Source of the DNA: Chrysophaeum taylorii
Lineage: Eukaryota; Sar; Pelagophyceae; Pelagomonadales; Pelagomonadaceae
Assembly (NCBI GenBank): GCA_029834535.1
Contig: JAQMWT010000334.1
Span: forward strand, 310,001 to 374,000
Reading direction: 5' to 3'
Length of the DNA stretch: 64,000 nucleotides
The position numbers and the translations under genes were made by a program. This document shows, in pieces, positions 11,801 to 20,510 of this stretch (positions within the stretch are counted from its first letter, which is position 1; each line of letters starts with the position of its first letter). The notes under the pieces are model-generated. The model saw nothing but the letters and a program-made list of their open reading frames with translations, was not told where the DNA came from and ran no database searches.

Positions 11801-12016
11801 CTACTGCGGGTTGATGAGTCGTTCGTTTCTTGCGAGTACGATGAGGTTCTCAGCGAGGTGTTCTTGGAGGAGGTCGGCTCGGGCTTCCAACTTCTTTTTA
11901 TTTTTGTCGTCCGCTTGGTCGGCCTCCTCTCTGAGCCTAATGATCTTGACGATGATCTCCGAGTTGCAGTCGAGGAGGTGGAGCGCCGCATCGTTCGAGA
12001 GATAATTGGGATCCAT
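11801..12016 (-). CDS. SS18/GIF-type (SNH domain) small protein
   Basis: A 71-residue protein with the spacing of the SSXT/SNH domain: ALHLLDCNSEIIVKII, then a short spacer, then ARADLLQEHLAENLIVLARN, matching the ...LLDEN..LI..I......G...EC......LH.NLVYLA pattern of human SS18 and plant GIF/AN3. In those families the domain contacts BRM/BRG1-type remodellers and GRF factors, so a nuclear transcriptional co-activator role is likely. The Gln-rich tail of animal and plant members is absent, although a further 3' exon cannot be ruled out because GTAGCT lies at the stop codon. It is divergent with the LUC7 gene, the starts being 81 bp apart. Confidence 0.65.
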   Translation of the reverse strand: MDPNYLSNDAALHLLDCNSEIIVKIIRLREEADQADDKNKKKLEARADLLQEHLAENLIVLARNERLINPQ

Positions 12017-12097
12017 GATGCTAACCCTTTGAAACCCAGCTGTGTTGTTCTCTCCCTATTGCGACGAAAACCCTCATCATAAGTTGTCTGTCTCGAG

Positions 12098-13099
12098 ATG
12101 GGCGGGAACTCAGCGTCGGCGTTGCTGGACGAGTTGATGGGCCAGGAGCGGAACGTGGATCCGGGGGAAAAGAGAAAGTTCTGGGACCCCGACGTGTGCA
12201 AGTTTTACCTCTGCGGCCTGTCGCCGTACCACGTACTCCGGAATACGAAGGGGTTCGCCCTGACGGGGATCGAGGGGTGGGTGCGGCATGCGTATTCTAC
12301 AAGTCTCAAGGTGGAGACCCCCGAGACCATCGATGTGTCGAAGCTGGTGTGCGATGTCCATTTGAAGGCCGAGTACGAGGCGCTGGAAGCGGAGGAGAAG
12401 GCAAGATTTGGGTACGAGCGGCTGCTGTACGACTGCCTGAGCTCTCTGGTACGCCAGTGCGACAAGCGCGTGGCGAGCAACCAGGAGAAGTCCAAGACCG
12501 AGGTGCCGGAGGACGTGACGCGGCAACTTATCGAGCTAGACGCGACCTACAAGGAGAAGATCGACGCGTCTGAACGTTTGGGCGAGGTTGGCGAGATCGA
12601 CGCGTCGATGAGACTCGTCGCCGAGGCCGAGGTCATCAAGGCGCAGAAGGCAATGGTCGAAAGTACCAAGACCCTCCGATTTTTGGTATGCCAGACGACG
12701 GGGGACTTGATCGAGAGCGCGGCGGCCGCCGACGACGACTGGATGGCCTCGCATTTCGAGAGCGACGACTACCAAGGCTGGAAGACTCTCCGGGCCTGGC
12801 ACGCGAGGCTGGGGGGCATGAGGGATGGGAGAGGCCCCCCGCGCGGTATCCCTGGTTACCGCGGGTCATCATCTTCTCCCCGGAGGGACTCGACGACGAC
12901 CTACCGCTACTACCGCGGCGACTACCTCCGAAGACGCCGCCGCGACGACGACGAAAGGGAGAGGAGGCACGACTTCCCACGGCGCGACGACGGCGACCCT
13001 CCCTATCGCCGGCGCCACCGCTCCCGGTCGCCGCGCGACCGCGGGGGCAACAAGCGGTGGCGCGGCCAGAGCCCCGGGGAAGCGGCTGAACCTTACTAG
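12098..13099 (+). CDS. LUC7: LUC7-like U1 snRNP protein
   Basis: A 333-residue LUC7 family protein. The N-terminus ALLDELMGQERN and DPDVCKFYLCGLSPYHVL match the conserved start of LUC7, which acts in U1 snRNP 5' splice-site selection. A central coiled coil (about 85-200) and an RS/Arg-Asp-rich tail (about 240-333) are also typical. Both zinc-finger regions look altered: the CPH of finger 1 reads SPY with about 20 extra residues before a later Cys/His, and in finger 2 the first Cys of the usual CxxC is missing while the final His (ASHF) is kept. The 440-bp mobile element at 13119 starts about 20 bp after the stop, so the 3' UTR is largely transposon-derived. Confidence 0.85.
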   Translation: MGGNSASALLDELMGQERNVDPGEKRKFWDPDVCKFYLCGLSPYHVLRNTKGFALTGIEGWVRHAYSTSLKVETPETIDVSKLVCDVHLKAEYEALEAEEKARFGYERLLYDCLSSLVRQCDKRVASNQEKSKTEVPEDVTRQLIELDATYKEKIDASERLGEVGEIDASMRLVAEAEVIKAQKAMVESTKTLRFLVCQTTGDLIESAAAADDDWMASHFESDDYQGWKTLRAWHARLGGMRDGRGPPRGIPGYRGSSSSPRRDSTTTYRYYRGDYLRRRRRDDDERERRHDFPRRDDGDPPYRRRHRSRSPRDRGGNKRWRGQSPGEAAEPY

Positions 13100-13118
13100 A
13101 AGAAGAAGAAGGGAAAAA

Positions 13119-13558
13119 CACAGGGGTATATATAGCCCCGGGCACTCGCACACACCAGGACCGGCATTCCTACCCTCACCTTTTGGTTATGGGCCCTTTA
13201 AGCGCTCGAGGTGGATCGCGCGTTCGAATCCGCCCCACCGCTGCGCCGCAAGGAGTGTGTGAGTGCCTTCGAAGCAGCTGCCATCGCCAACTGCTGGAGC
13301 CCCGTCGTCTAGCACACACACTAGACCCCCCTCATCTGGGCGCTTTCACTTACCAGGACCGGGTGTTCATCTCCGACGCAGATGTGATGTTCATCTTAAG
13401 CAGATGGCGTCGTCGTCTGCTGGGGGGTCCCCACCGTCTCGCATACATGCTTGACTCGCCCCAGATGTTCACGTTTCACTATGATGGGGAAGCACAGGGG
13501 TATATATAGCCCCGGGCACTCGCACACACCAGGACCGGCATTCCTACCCTCACCTTTT
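13119..13558. mobile_element. 440-bp element with 66-bp terminal direct repeats, copy 1
   Basis: The two ends (13119-13184 and 13493-13558) are the same 66 bases, starting CACAGGGGTATATATAG and ending CCTCACCTTTT. They are flanked by a 6-bp direct duplication, GAAAAA, at 13113-13118 and 13559-13564, which marks insertion. The interior has no convincing ORF. The second copy (25756-25984) has the same ends, a shortened interior and its own 6-bp duplication. The architecture resembles a miniature LTR element, but the ends are not TG...CA. A weak B-box-like GTTCGAATCC near 13212 does not fold into a tRNA arm. Confidence 0.8.
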
Positions 13559-13666
13559 GAAAAAACCTTCTTATTTTTGGAAGGGGAATGGAACGCGCGA
13601 CATGTAAATAAATATTACGCACGAAACCAAGTCGTCGGGAAACTTTATTCTTTTCAAGAGAGCAAC

Positions 13667-14449
13667 ATGAGGGTGTTCTGGGGTCCCGCGTTCATGGTTG
13701 TCGCTGTCGCCGCGCACGGGAGCCACAGGAGCGCGGAGTGCTGCGACGACGTCCTCCACAACGAAACCCATCGCGCTCTCCACGAGGTTGTGGGTGTAGA
13801 AGAACACCCCGTGGTCAAGCGGAGCGGATGGCATAACACTCCCAGCGGAAAGCGACGTCAGCAGGAGCAGTGTGAATGCACGTCGACGCGGGGCGGCTCG
13901 ACAATCGTCGACCGCGCCGTAACGGTCCTGGTGTGCGTTTTCATCGTCGCCTTCTTGAGTTTGCTCATCGGCCGAACGTGCGCGAGACGGCGGCGCTCGC
14001 GCGAGCTGACGCCGTCGCAGCTCGCAACGCTAAAGTCGCAGCTCGAGGCCAAGATCGAGCGGGCCAAGACCGCTCTGGTCCCCCTCGACAAGGCCGCCCT
14101 CGACCGCACGATAGCCTCCGAGGCCTCGTGCCCCGTATGTTTGGAACCTTTTGGGCCTTCCGATTCGACCGTCCGCCCGCCCAACTGCGGCCACGTCTTT
14201 CACCACGAATGCCTCTCCCAGTGGCTCGAGACGGCCATCGCGGAGGCCACCAAGGCCCACGACTCGACCACAACGCTCCGCGCCCTCACCTGTCCCACGT
14301 GCGCGCGCCCTCTCGTCGAAGAAGAGCGAGGTGCGACGCTCGTGGTGCGGTCGGACCCTGAAGACCCACCGGCTGGTGCTACTGCTGACGACGACGAAGA
14401 GCCCAGTCAAGAACAAGAACTCGTCACGATTACCACATCTATTCACTGA
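13667..14449 (+). CDS. Membrane-anchored RING-H2 E3 ubiquitin ligase
   Basis: The ATG at 13667 was chosen because it gives a signal peptide (VFWGPAFMVVAVAAHG); the longer upstream frame reads through the mobile element. The roughly 260-residue product has a short lumenal part, one transmembrane segment (VLVCVFIVAFLSLLIG), a basic stretch, and a RING-H2 finger: CPVCL, then CGHVFHHECLSQWL, then CPTC. That is the pattern of ATL/RNF-type single-pass E3 ligases that bind an E2 and ubiquitinate membrane or secretory substrates. There is an extended spacer between the WL and the last CxxC, a modest departure from the usual spacing. The C-terminal tail is acidic. Confidence 0.85.
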   Translation: MRVFWGPAFMVVAVAAHGSHRSAECCDDVLHNETHRALHEVVGVEEHPVVKRSGWHNTPSGKRRQQEQCECTSTRGGSTIVDRAVTVLVCVFIVAFLSLLIGRTCARRRRSRELTPSQLATLKSQLEAKIERAKTALVPLDKAALDRTIASEASCPVCLEPFGPSDSTVRPPNCGHVFHHECLSQWLETAIAEATKAHDSTTTLRALTCPTCARPLVEEERGATLVVRSDPEDPPAGATADDDEEPSQEQELVTITTSIH

Positions 14450-14679
14450 TTCTGTGCATAAAAAGAAACCTCTACGACCGGCCGCCCGCCCGCCTCGACC
14501 GATTCCCCCGTTTTTCGACCGCGCGCGGCGACGGCAACACGCCCCCCTCCGCGCCCGACACACCGGATCGATTCTTCGTTTTGTGCCGCAGACCCCGGTC
14601 GCGTCTGCTCACCCACCTACCTACTGGACTACAATGCAGTGAGAGCACAATGAACCGACACCCCCCTCCTCTCTCGAGA

Positions 14680-14711
<32 letters not shown>

Positions 14712-15029
14712 GACATACTCCACGACATCGGGCCGCTGCCATAGTTTGATGTTGTTAAGGTACGACGCCTCAAAAATAAAACTAAGCGTCGGCCTTTCGA
14801 ACGAAGTGCAATGTATCTATCGGCACTGGGCCCATCTTCGCAAAAACTCGTGGGGGCGCACGTCCCTCCGTCGGCCAGGCGGGCTCTCACTGACGGCGGA
14901 ATTCGCTTGATTTTGTCGCCTTCGCGGGGGGCATTTGACCACCACAGCGAGAACCGAAGGGCACCGACCAGGCTTTTTGAATAATTTGCGTAGAAGGTCA
15001 CAGTCGCTTGTCTGAAAAAAAGCGCACCG
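14450..15029. other. Intergenic, (CTG)n run
   Basis: A (GCT)n run at about 14683-14710 is the only notable structure. ORFs over it encode homopolymers and are not supported. The 3' end of the decayed GDPD gene lies at the right edge. Confidence 0.5.
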
Positions 15030-16201
15030 CGAAAACGGAAGCAGCAGCACCCTGCGAGGCGCACCAGTCGGAGAAGATGCCTTGAGTGCGCACGTCCATC
15101 GCGAGCACGTTTCAGGAGCTCGAGCATGTCGCCATCGTTGTCGGTGAAATTAACTGAAGTCTCGTAGAATCATCCAAGCCGCGGTCGAGCTGCCCCGAAC
15201 GCCGGATGGTCCACGTGATGATGATCTTGAGGTCGGCCGCTTTTGCGGCGACGGCGAGATCCGAGGGCGCGCGTGTGTTGTTTTCGACCTCGACGAGCAT
15301 CTGCAGAGGCAGCGCGTAGTAGTTGATACCCGACGCCTTCCAGGCGGTGAAATTTAATTTGCGAGAAGTCGTCGGTGGCGCCGTACCAGTAGGCTTCGTC
15401 GAGGAAGACGGCCTGCGCCCCAAACGTTGCGGGGTAGTTTGCGATCCAGAACGCGATGTCGGGGCTGTTAAAAGACTGAAGCCAGACGTCGGCCGGATCA
15501 ATGCCGGCGTCAATGTACTCCGTGATGACGAGCTTTTCTCGTCGTCGTAGGTGAGCCCCGCGGAGCCCTGCTCGTACGTTTTGAGCTCGGGGGTGAACTT
15601 GCGGTGAAACGCGTCGATGATGACTCGGCGAGCGAGACAACGGTACCGCAGGTCGCGTACAAATCGGTGCGCCAGTCGGCCGTTCCACCGAGAAATTCCT
15701 CGGGGGTCATAGCGGTCGAAACCGAGGCGTCCATCTCGCCGCGCAGTGATTTGAACTCGGCGAACGTCACGTCTGACGCGCAGCACGACGCACTCGCCTC
15801 GGCGCCTGTCATCTCGTTGTACGGCGTGAACGGCATTGTGCACTTGGCGGCGAGGTCGGTCACGAGTATGTTGGTCGTCGTGCGCGAGTCGCGTCGCGAG
15901 CGGCGGCACGCGAGCTCGCCGTGACGGCGACGGCGCACTCGACGATGCCCGCGCCTTTGTAGATCGCCGCATCGTAAGACTCCTGCGTGTGCTCGGGAAA
16001 CTGCAGGCATGCGCCTCGATGGCCGACGATCGCAAAGTCGTTGGAAGCCGGCTGCACTTTCTCGTCGGCCAAGCACGCCTCGAGCTCAGTCTTCAGGATG
16101 CTGTCCTCCGTGTTGTCAACCAGGTAGGAAATGCGCGAGCCCCACTCGACGCGGACGAAGTGTGCACCCGCCACGACTTTCGCAAATGCAACCAACTCCA
16201 T
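15030..16201 (-). pseudogene. Glycerophosphodiester phosphodiesterase, multiply frameshifted
   Basis: Starting at 16201, the minus strand reads a GDPD domain in pieces: [20 protein letters not shown] (catalytic HRG with the Glu), [72 protein letters not shown] and GIFSDW. Intact relatives hydrolyse glycerophosphodiesters to glycerol-3-phosphate and an alcohol. The pieces lie in different frames, with switches near 15921, 15618, 15537, 15355, 15168 and 15108; no GT-AG introns explain them. It follows the enolase-like gene on the same strand. Either it is a fairly recent pseudogene, since residue similarity is high, or this patch has assembly indels; the intact neighbours favour the former. Confidence 0.75.
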
Positions 16202-16430
16202 CGTTCTCGCGAAGGTGCTGCTCGCGCGTTTGTGACACCGAAAGATGGTGGAAGGAAAGTACCGACGAATCCCGAGGAGTTCAAACCACGCGATTACAAA
16301 GTCCTACTGACTGCCTGCAAGAAAACTGTAAAAACTTGTCCTCCCGCAAAGTCGGCGGTCGACGCGCCGAACCGGAAAGCCATTGATTGATTGATTGATT
16401 GAGAGACGACCAAAATTTTAAAGATATTGC

Positions 16431-17967
16431 TCACATAGCGCTCGCCCGGAAGTCGACGCCGAGCCATGGCGGTGGGGTGTCCTCGCTGGCTATTCTCAAG
16501 AGTTCGCTGTATTTCGAAAGTTGCTCGAAGCTGCGGCGGAAAGAGAATAAGAAGAGGAGCTAGGAAGAAATACCTCAACAAGCCGCCGGCCTTGAACTGT
16601 CCAGCTCTGACCCCGACGGCAAAGTGCGCCACGAAGGTGTCGTCGGTCTCTGGATGTACCGTGTCGGCGGCAACGAGGATGCCCCAGCCGAGATCCCGCG
16701 CTTTCTTGGCGAGGTCGATGCAGCCCGAGACGGTCTTGCCCTTGGAGAGGGTCAGCGTGAGCGTGTTGATGGTTTTTTGGTCGTCGTACTTGTCCAGGTC
16801 TTGGGGCGTCTGGCACGCGGCGTCGCCAGCGACCTGGAGCGTGCAGTTGTCGTCCCCGCCGACGGGTTTTAGATCGAGGGGGATTTCGTCGGGAGGTGGG
16901 TCGTCGAGGTCCCCCGCCGCGCGCAACGCCTCGAGGTCGAGCTTCTCCTTGAGTCCGAGAAAGGCGGTTACGTCCTCGTCCCAATAGGGGTCTTCGAGCG
17001 TTGCGATCGGGAAGGTGGCCAGGAGATCCACGTAGAGCTTGAGCAGGTCCTTGGCGGTTTGATCGTTCGCGTAAACGACGACGACGTCTGGTTTTTGTTC
17101 GTCTCGGTGGTCGTCGTCGTCGTCTCGGTCGGTTTTTGTTTTGTCTGGGACGATCTTTTCAGCAGCAGCAGCAGCAGCGAAGTCGCGCGCCCCGACGTCG
17201 ATCGCGAAGGAAATTTTGTCGGAGATTTGGGCTCGCGCGACCGCGTCCCTCAGGATCGTCATGACTTCAATCGGGGTTCCGTGGATCTCGTAGGCGCCGC
17301 GCGCTCCTACGCGAGGCGTCACGACGTTTGCGGCCTCCATTGCCGCCGGGATGTGTTCGTAGACGGCGGCAGCCATGTCCATCGCCTCGCGGAGGCTCGC
17401 GGCGCCAACCGGGACGATCATGACCTCTTCGAATCGGAAGACCTCGGTCCTGGTGGCGACCGCCACGCAGGGCACGGGCAGCGCGGGATCGGAGACGCGG
17501 GCCAAGGCTGCGACGTGCTCGAACGGAGGCACGCCTGCGTGCGCCGCGCCCGCCTTGCAGCAGGCGACCGAACAGGCCAAAACGACGTTGGCGGGAATAT
17601 CGTCGTCGTCGTCGTCGAGAAGGAGAGCGGCGTCGATCGCTTCCTGGTTGGTGACGTCGAGGTCGACGAGTCGGTCGTTGAGCTTGTCGCAGGCCGCGAG
17701 GTCCCCCGGTGCCGAGGCGCGGAAAATGCCCTTGTGCGTATGGACCTCGATCTCGAGGCAGGGTTTGGCGCGGCCGTCGAAGAGTTCGCGGCCGCGGACC
17801 CCCAGCACGGCGTTGGCCGACGTCGACGACCGCAGGAGTTTATTCGAAAGCTCGAGAAAGGGGTCGTTGGGCCGGTCCTTGACGATGTCGTTGACGACCT
17901 CGTTGAGCGTCGACTCGAGGTCGTGCTCCTCGAGGTACGCCTCGACAATTCGGCGGTCGTTGTTCAT
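16431..17967 (-). CDS. Divergent enolase-like protein (ENO4-like), one intron
   Basis: The product is 497 residues after removal of a 43-bp intron (16531-16573); without it the frame reads into unrelated sequence, with it the end becomes FEQLSKYSELLRIASED, which matches the enolase C-terminus. Other enolase landmarks are GRELFDGRAKP, ATLEDPYWDED, LQVAGD and GQFKAG (the conserved Lys near the end is kept). The position of the catalytic Lys in LLLKVNQIG reads LTLTLSKGK, and the catalytic His of VSHRSGE reads VAADTVHPE, so 2-phosphoglycerate dehydratase activity is doubtful. An acidic, poly-Asp insert is present. Animal ENO4, with a similarly changed active site, works in sperm flagella, which would fit the cilium genes nearby. 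Its start is 28 bp from CEP131. Confidence 0.85.
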
Positions 17968-17995
17968 TTCGTAACGGCCGGGCGCTAATTAATTA
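17968..17995. promoter_or_regulatory. 28-bp bidirectional promoter region
   Basis: Only 28 bases separate the divergent ATGs of the enolase-like gene and the CEP131-like gene. The interval contains GTAACGGCC and TAATTAATTAA. The GTAACGGCC word recurs, inverted, in the equally short interval at 36106-36140. Much of each promoter must overlap the opposite gene's coding region. Confidence 0.5.
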
Positions 17996-19711
17996 ATGAC
18001 AGCAACAGCAGCAGCAGCAGGAGCAGCAGGGTATTGCTGGGACGAGGAGGAGGAGGATGATGATGCCGGACCACCGCCACCAGCAGCAAGAGCGGTGCCC
18101 GACGTCGAGGGGATCCAGAGCAAGGTGCGGGGGATGGTGGAGGAGCTGGGTCGGCGGCGGGAGTGCGTGCGGCAGCGGCGGATCGAGCTGCGTCGCGTCC
18201 GAGAGGAGGCCGCGGGCGCCGCGCGGCAGCGACGGTTCGAGTGGCAGCAGCGGCTCGAGGCGTGCGAGGCGCAGCACGCGACGCGCGTCGCGAAGCACGA
18301 GGGGATGGCGTCCGCTCTGCGCGATGAGGTCGCGCAGCTGCGGAAGCGCGCGGACGAATTGGCCGAGCAGGAGGCTCGGTCGGAGGAGGTCTCGAGCGGT
18401 AAACTCCAGGCCCAAAAATCGGAGCTCGCGTCGCAGCTCTCCAAGCTCAAGGAGCAGTGGGCCGCGCGCGAAGCCCGGGAGATCGCGGGCGAGATCGAGA
18501 AGCGCAAGCAGGCGATCAAGCAGAAGGTGGTGAAGGCGCTCGAGCCCGAGGTGCAGCGGCTGGTGAAGAAGAACCGGGAGGAAATTCACGAAAAAAGGGC
18601 GGCGATGGAGCGCGAGATCGAAGCCCTCCGAGCGCGGCTCGAGACGGAGAACGAGGCGCGGTTGGTCGCCGTCGAGGGAGTCCTGGACCGCGAGGAGGAA
18701 GCGGGAATCGCGACCGCGCGGAACGAGAGCCGCGCCGAGGTCGCGGCTTGCCGCGAGCAAGGCCAAGCCGAGCTAGCGGAGGTCTGGGAGGCGCAGAAGC
18801 GGAGTCTCGACGATGAGCGGCGGCGGTACGAGAAGGACCGCGGGGCCCTCGAGGCCGAGCACCGCGCGGCGTTGGGCGAGGTCGAGTCGCGCGAAAGGCG
18901 TCGCGCCGAAGAGCTCGCGCGCGACCACGAGCGGCGTCTCGCCGACGACCGCGACAACGCGCGCCGCGTTGCCGAGAGGGCGCCGCCGCCGCCGCCGCCG
19001 CCGCCTCTGGCGCACATCCCCACCGAAGAGGAGATCGAGGGCGCGGTGGCGCCCGCGCGGAAGAAGTACGAAGCCGATTTGAGGATGGTGATGGATCGGC
19101 TGGAAGACGACGCGGTTCGCGATCGCGAGGCGCTCGCGCGCGAGCTCGAGGCGCAGAGGCGCTTGTTGAGCGATCAGAACGCCGAGGCGGTCGCGAAGCT
19201 CAAGGCCCAGGAAGTCGCGGCGATGGAGCTCTACATGCAGACGGCCGACGAGCAGACGAGCTTGGCGAGCGGCGTTCGCGAGTTGGAGGCGCGCGTCGCG
19301 GCGAACGACGACGCCATCATCGAGCTCCGGGCTGAAATCGAGAACCAGGGCGCGGCGCGGGAGGCAAGGGACCTGAGCGCACGGGGCGCGCGGGACCGCC
19401 TGGCGAAGGAGCACGCGGACCGGGAAACGGTGCTGCGAGGCTCCGCGCTGGCCGCGACGACGAGGTTCGACGAGCTGCGGAGCCGAGGCGAGGCCGAGAC
19501 GGCGCAGTTTATCCAAGCCAAGACCGAGCGCGAAGCCGCGCACGCGAGCGAGCGGTCCGCGATAGAGGCGAAGATCCGGGTTGTGGTGGCGCGCAAGACG
19601 GCGCGAAGGGACGGCCTACTCGCCAACCTCGACGCCGCGCGCAAGACTATCGCCGATCTCGAAACCCAGCTCAACCAAAGACGACTCGAGCACCACCTCG
19701 CGGCGAAATAG
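17996..19711 (+). CDS. CEP131: CEP131/AZI1-like centriolar coiled-coil protein
   Basis: A 571-residue protein that is almost entirely coiled coil from about residue 40. Three places match CEP131: ALEPEVQRLVKKNREEI (CEP131 has LEPEIQRLIAKHKQEV), a DRLEDDAVRDREA segment, and the C-terminal VVVARKTARRDGLL...LETQL (CEP131 has TALARKEEAVSSLR). CEP131 localises to centriolar satellites and basal bodies and is needed for cilium formation in many species, so the organism very likely builds flagella. A Pro run sits near residue 328. It is shorter than animal CEP131, corresponding to the C-terminal half. The start is fixed by the tight divergent promoter. Confidence 0.75.
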   Translation: MTATAAAAGAAGYCWDEEEEDDDAGPPPPAARAVPDVEGIQSKVRGMVEELGRRRECVRQRRIELRRVREEAAGAARQRRFEWQQRLEACEAQHATRVAKHEGMASALRDEVAQLRKRADELAEQEARSEEVSSGKLQAQKSELASQLSKLKEQWAAREAREIAGEIEKRKQAIKQKVVKALEPEVQRLVKKNREEIHEKRAAMEREIEALRARLETENEARLVAVEGVLDREEEAGIATARNESRAEVAACREQGQAELAEVWEAQKRSLDDERRRYEKDRGALEAEHRAALGEVESRERRRAEELARDHERRLADDRDNARRVAERAPPPPPPPPLAHIPTEEEIEGAVAPARKKYEADLRMVMDRLEDDAVRDREALARELEAQRRLLSDQNAEAVAKLKAQEVAAMELYMQTADEQTSLASGVRELEARVAANDDAIIELRAEIENQGAAREARDLSARGARDRLAKEHADRETVLRGSALAATTRFDELRSRGEAETAQFIQAKTEREAAHASERSAIEAKIRVVVARKTARRDGLLANLDAARKTIADLETQLNQRRLEHHLAAK

Positions 19712-19720
19712 TAAGTAACA

Positions 19721-20473
19721 CTAGAAATCGAGGGGGGGCATCCAGACGTGGTATTTGTACCATCGGACGACGAGCTGGCTTAGGAAGACGAGAAAACTGA
19801 GGACGACGGCGACGTAGGCCGCCTCGAAGGTCTCGGGCTGCTGCTTGTATTTTCGCTTGAGGAATTCCATCACAACCCCCTCGTTCTCGGGGCTATCGGG
19901 GTCGAACCACTGCAAATCGATCATGGAATGAGCCCGGCCCCTCCAAAAAGCGTCGCCGTAGTCGAAACACAGCTCGTCGCCCTCCGGTATCTCGGCGTCG
20001 GCGAAGAAGTCTACCACCGGCGGCCTCCGGGAGCTGCAGTACCTGACAACGTTGGCCGCGGTGGCGTGGTTCATGAGCGCGGGCGTGAACGACGACTTCC
20101 GGCGCGCCGCGCGACCGTCGAGGAAGCAGTTAGCGTCGACGCGAATCACGTACTCGGGGTCCGAGGTTGCGTAGCGGTCGAGGAGGTCCGAAGACCCCAG
20201 GATGTCGCCCTCGTAGCTCCCGAGGAAGGTTCCTTTTGGGATCGCCTGCGTTGCGAAGGCGCCGCGACCCCTGCCATCGCCCGTCGCGCGGACCTCGATT
20301 GACGCCGGCTCCAGCGACGGCGCCGTCTCGCGGAAATACCGCACGTCCCATTGGACGGCGACGCGGCCCTCGTACACGTCGACGCGCACCCTTCTGTTGT
20401 TGAAGAATGGCGAAAACTGGAGGCCAATCGCCACATCGATGATGATGATGATGATGATGCTGGGCCAAATCAT
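19721..20473 (-). CDS. SET-domain protein with C-terminal membrane segment
   Basis: About 250 residues. The SET core is recognisable: GRGAFATQAIPKGTFLGSYEG (SAM-binding GxG), YVIRVDANCFLDG, FTPALMNHATAANV (the NH knot motif) and GDELCFDYGD (ELxYDY equivalent). SET proteins methylate lysine on histones or other proteins; no pre-SET Cys cluster is seen. The C-terminus has a hydrophobic helix (YVAVVLSFLVFLSQLVV), and the N-terminus begins with an Ile run encoded by a (GAT)n microsatellite, so the protein may be membrane-associated rather than chromatin-bound. I chose the ATG at 20473 because the longer upstream frame is the antisense of EBP2. Confidence 0.8.
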   Translation of the reverse strand: MIWPSIIIIIIIDVAIGLQFSPFFNNRRVRVDVYEGRVAVQWDVRYFRETAPSLEPASIEVRATGDGRGRGAFATQAIPKGTFLGSYEGDILGSSDLLDRYATSDPEYVIRVDANCFLDGRAARRKSSFTPALMNHATAANVVRYCSSRRPPVVDFFADAEIPEGDELCFDYGDAFWRGRAHSMIDLQWFDPDSPENEGVVMEFLKRKYKQQPETFEAAYVAVVLSFLVFLSQLVVRWYKYHVWMPPLDF

Positions 20474-20510
20474 CACTACTACTTGTAGCTTACCCCACCT
20501 ATCGCGCGAG

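Noticed and set aside
13190-13245. tRNA or tRNA-derived SINE head
   Set aside because: A GTTCGAATCC B-box-like word is present, but the T-arm does not pair and no acceptor stem is seen.
13451-13666. Upstream extension of the RING-H2 protein
   Set aside because: It translates the right end of the mobile element; the ATG at 13667 starts a proper signal peptide.
17993-19543. Long minus-strand ORFs opposite the CEP131-like gene
   Set aside because: They arise from codon bias of the coiled-coil gene; no motif or sensible start.
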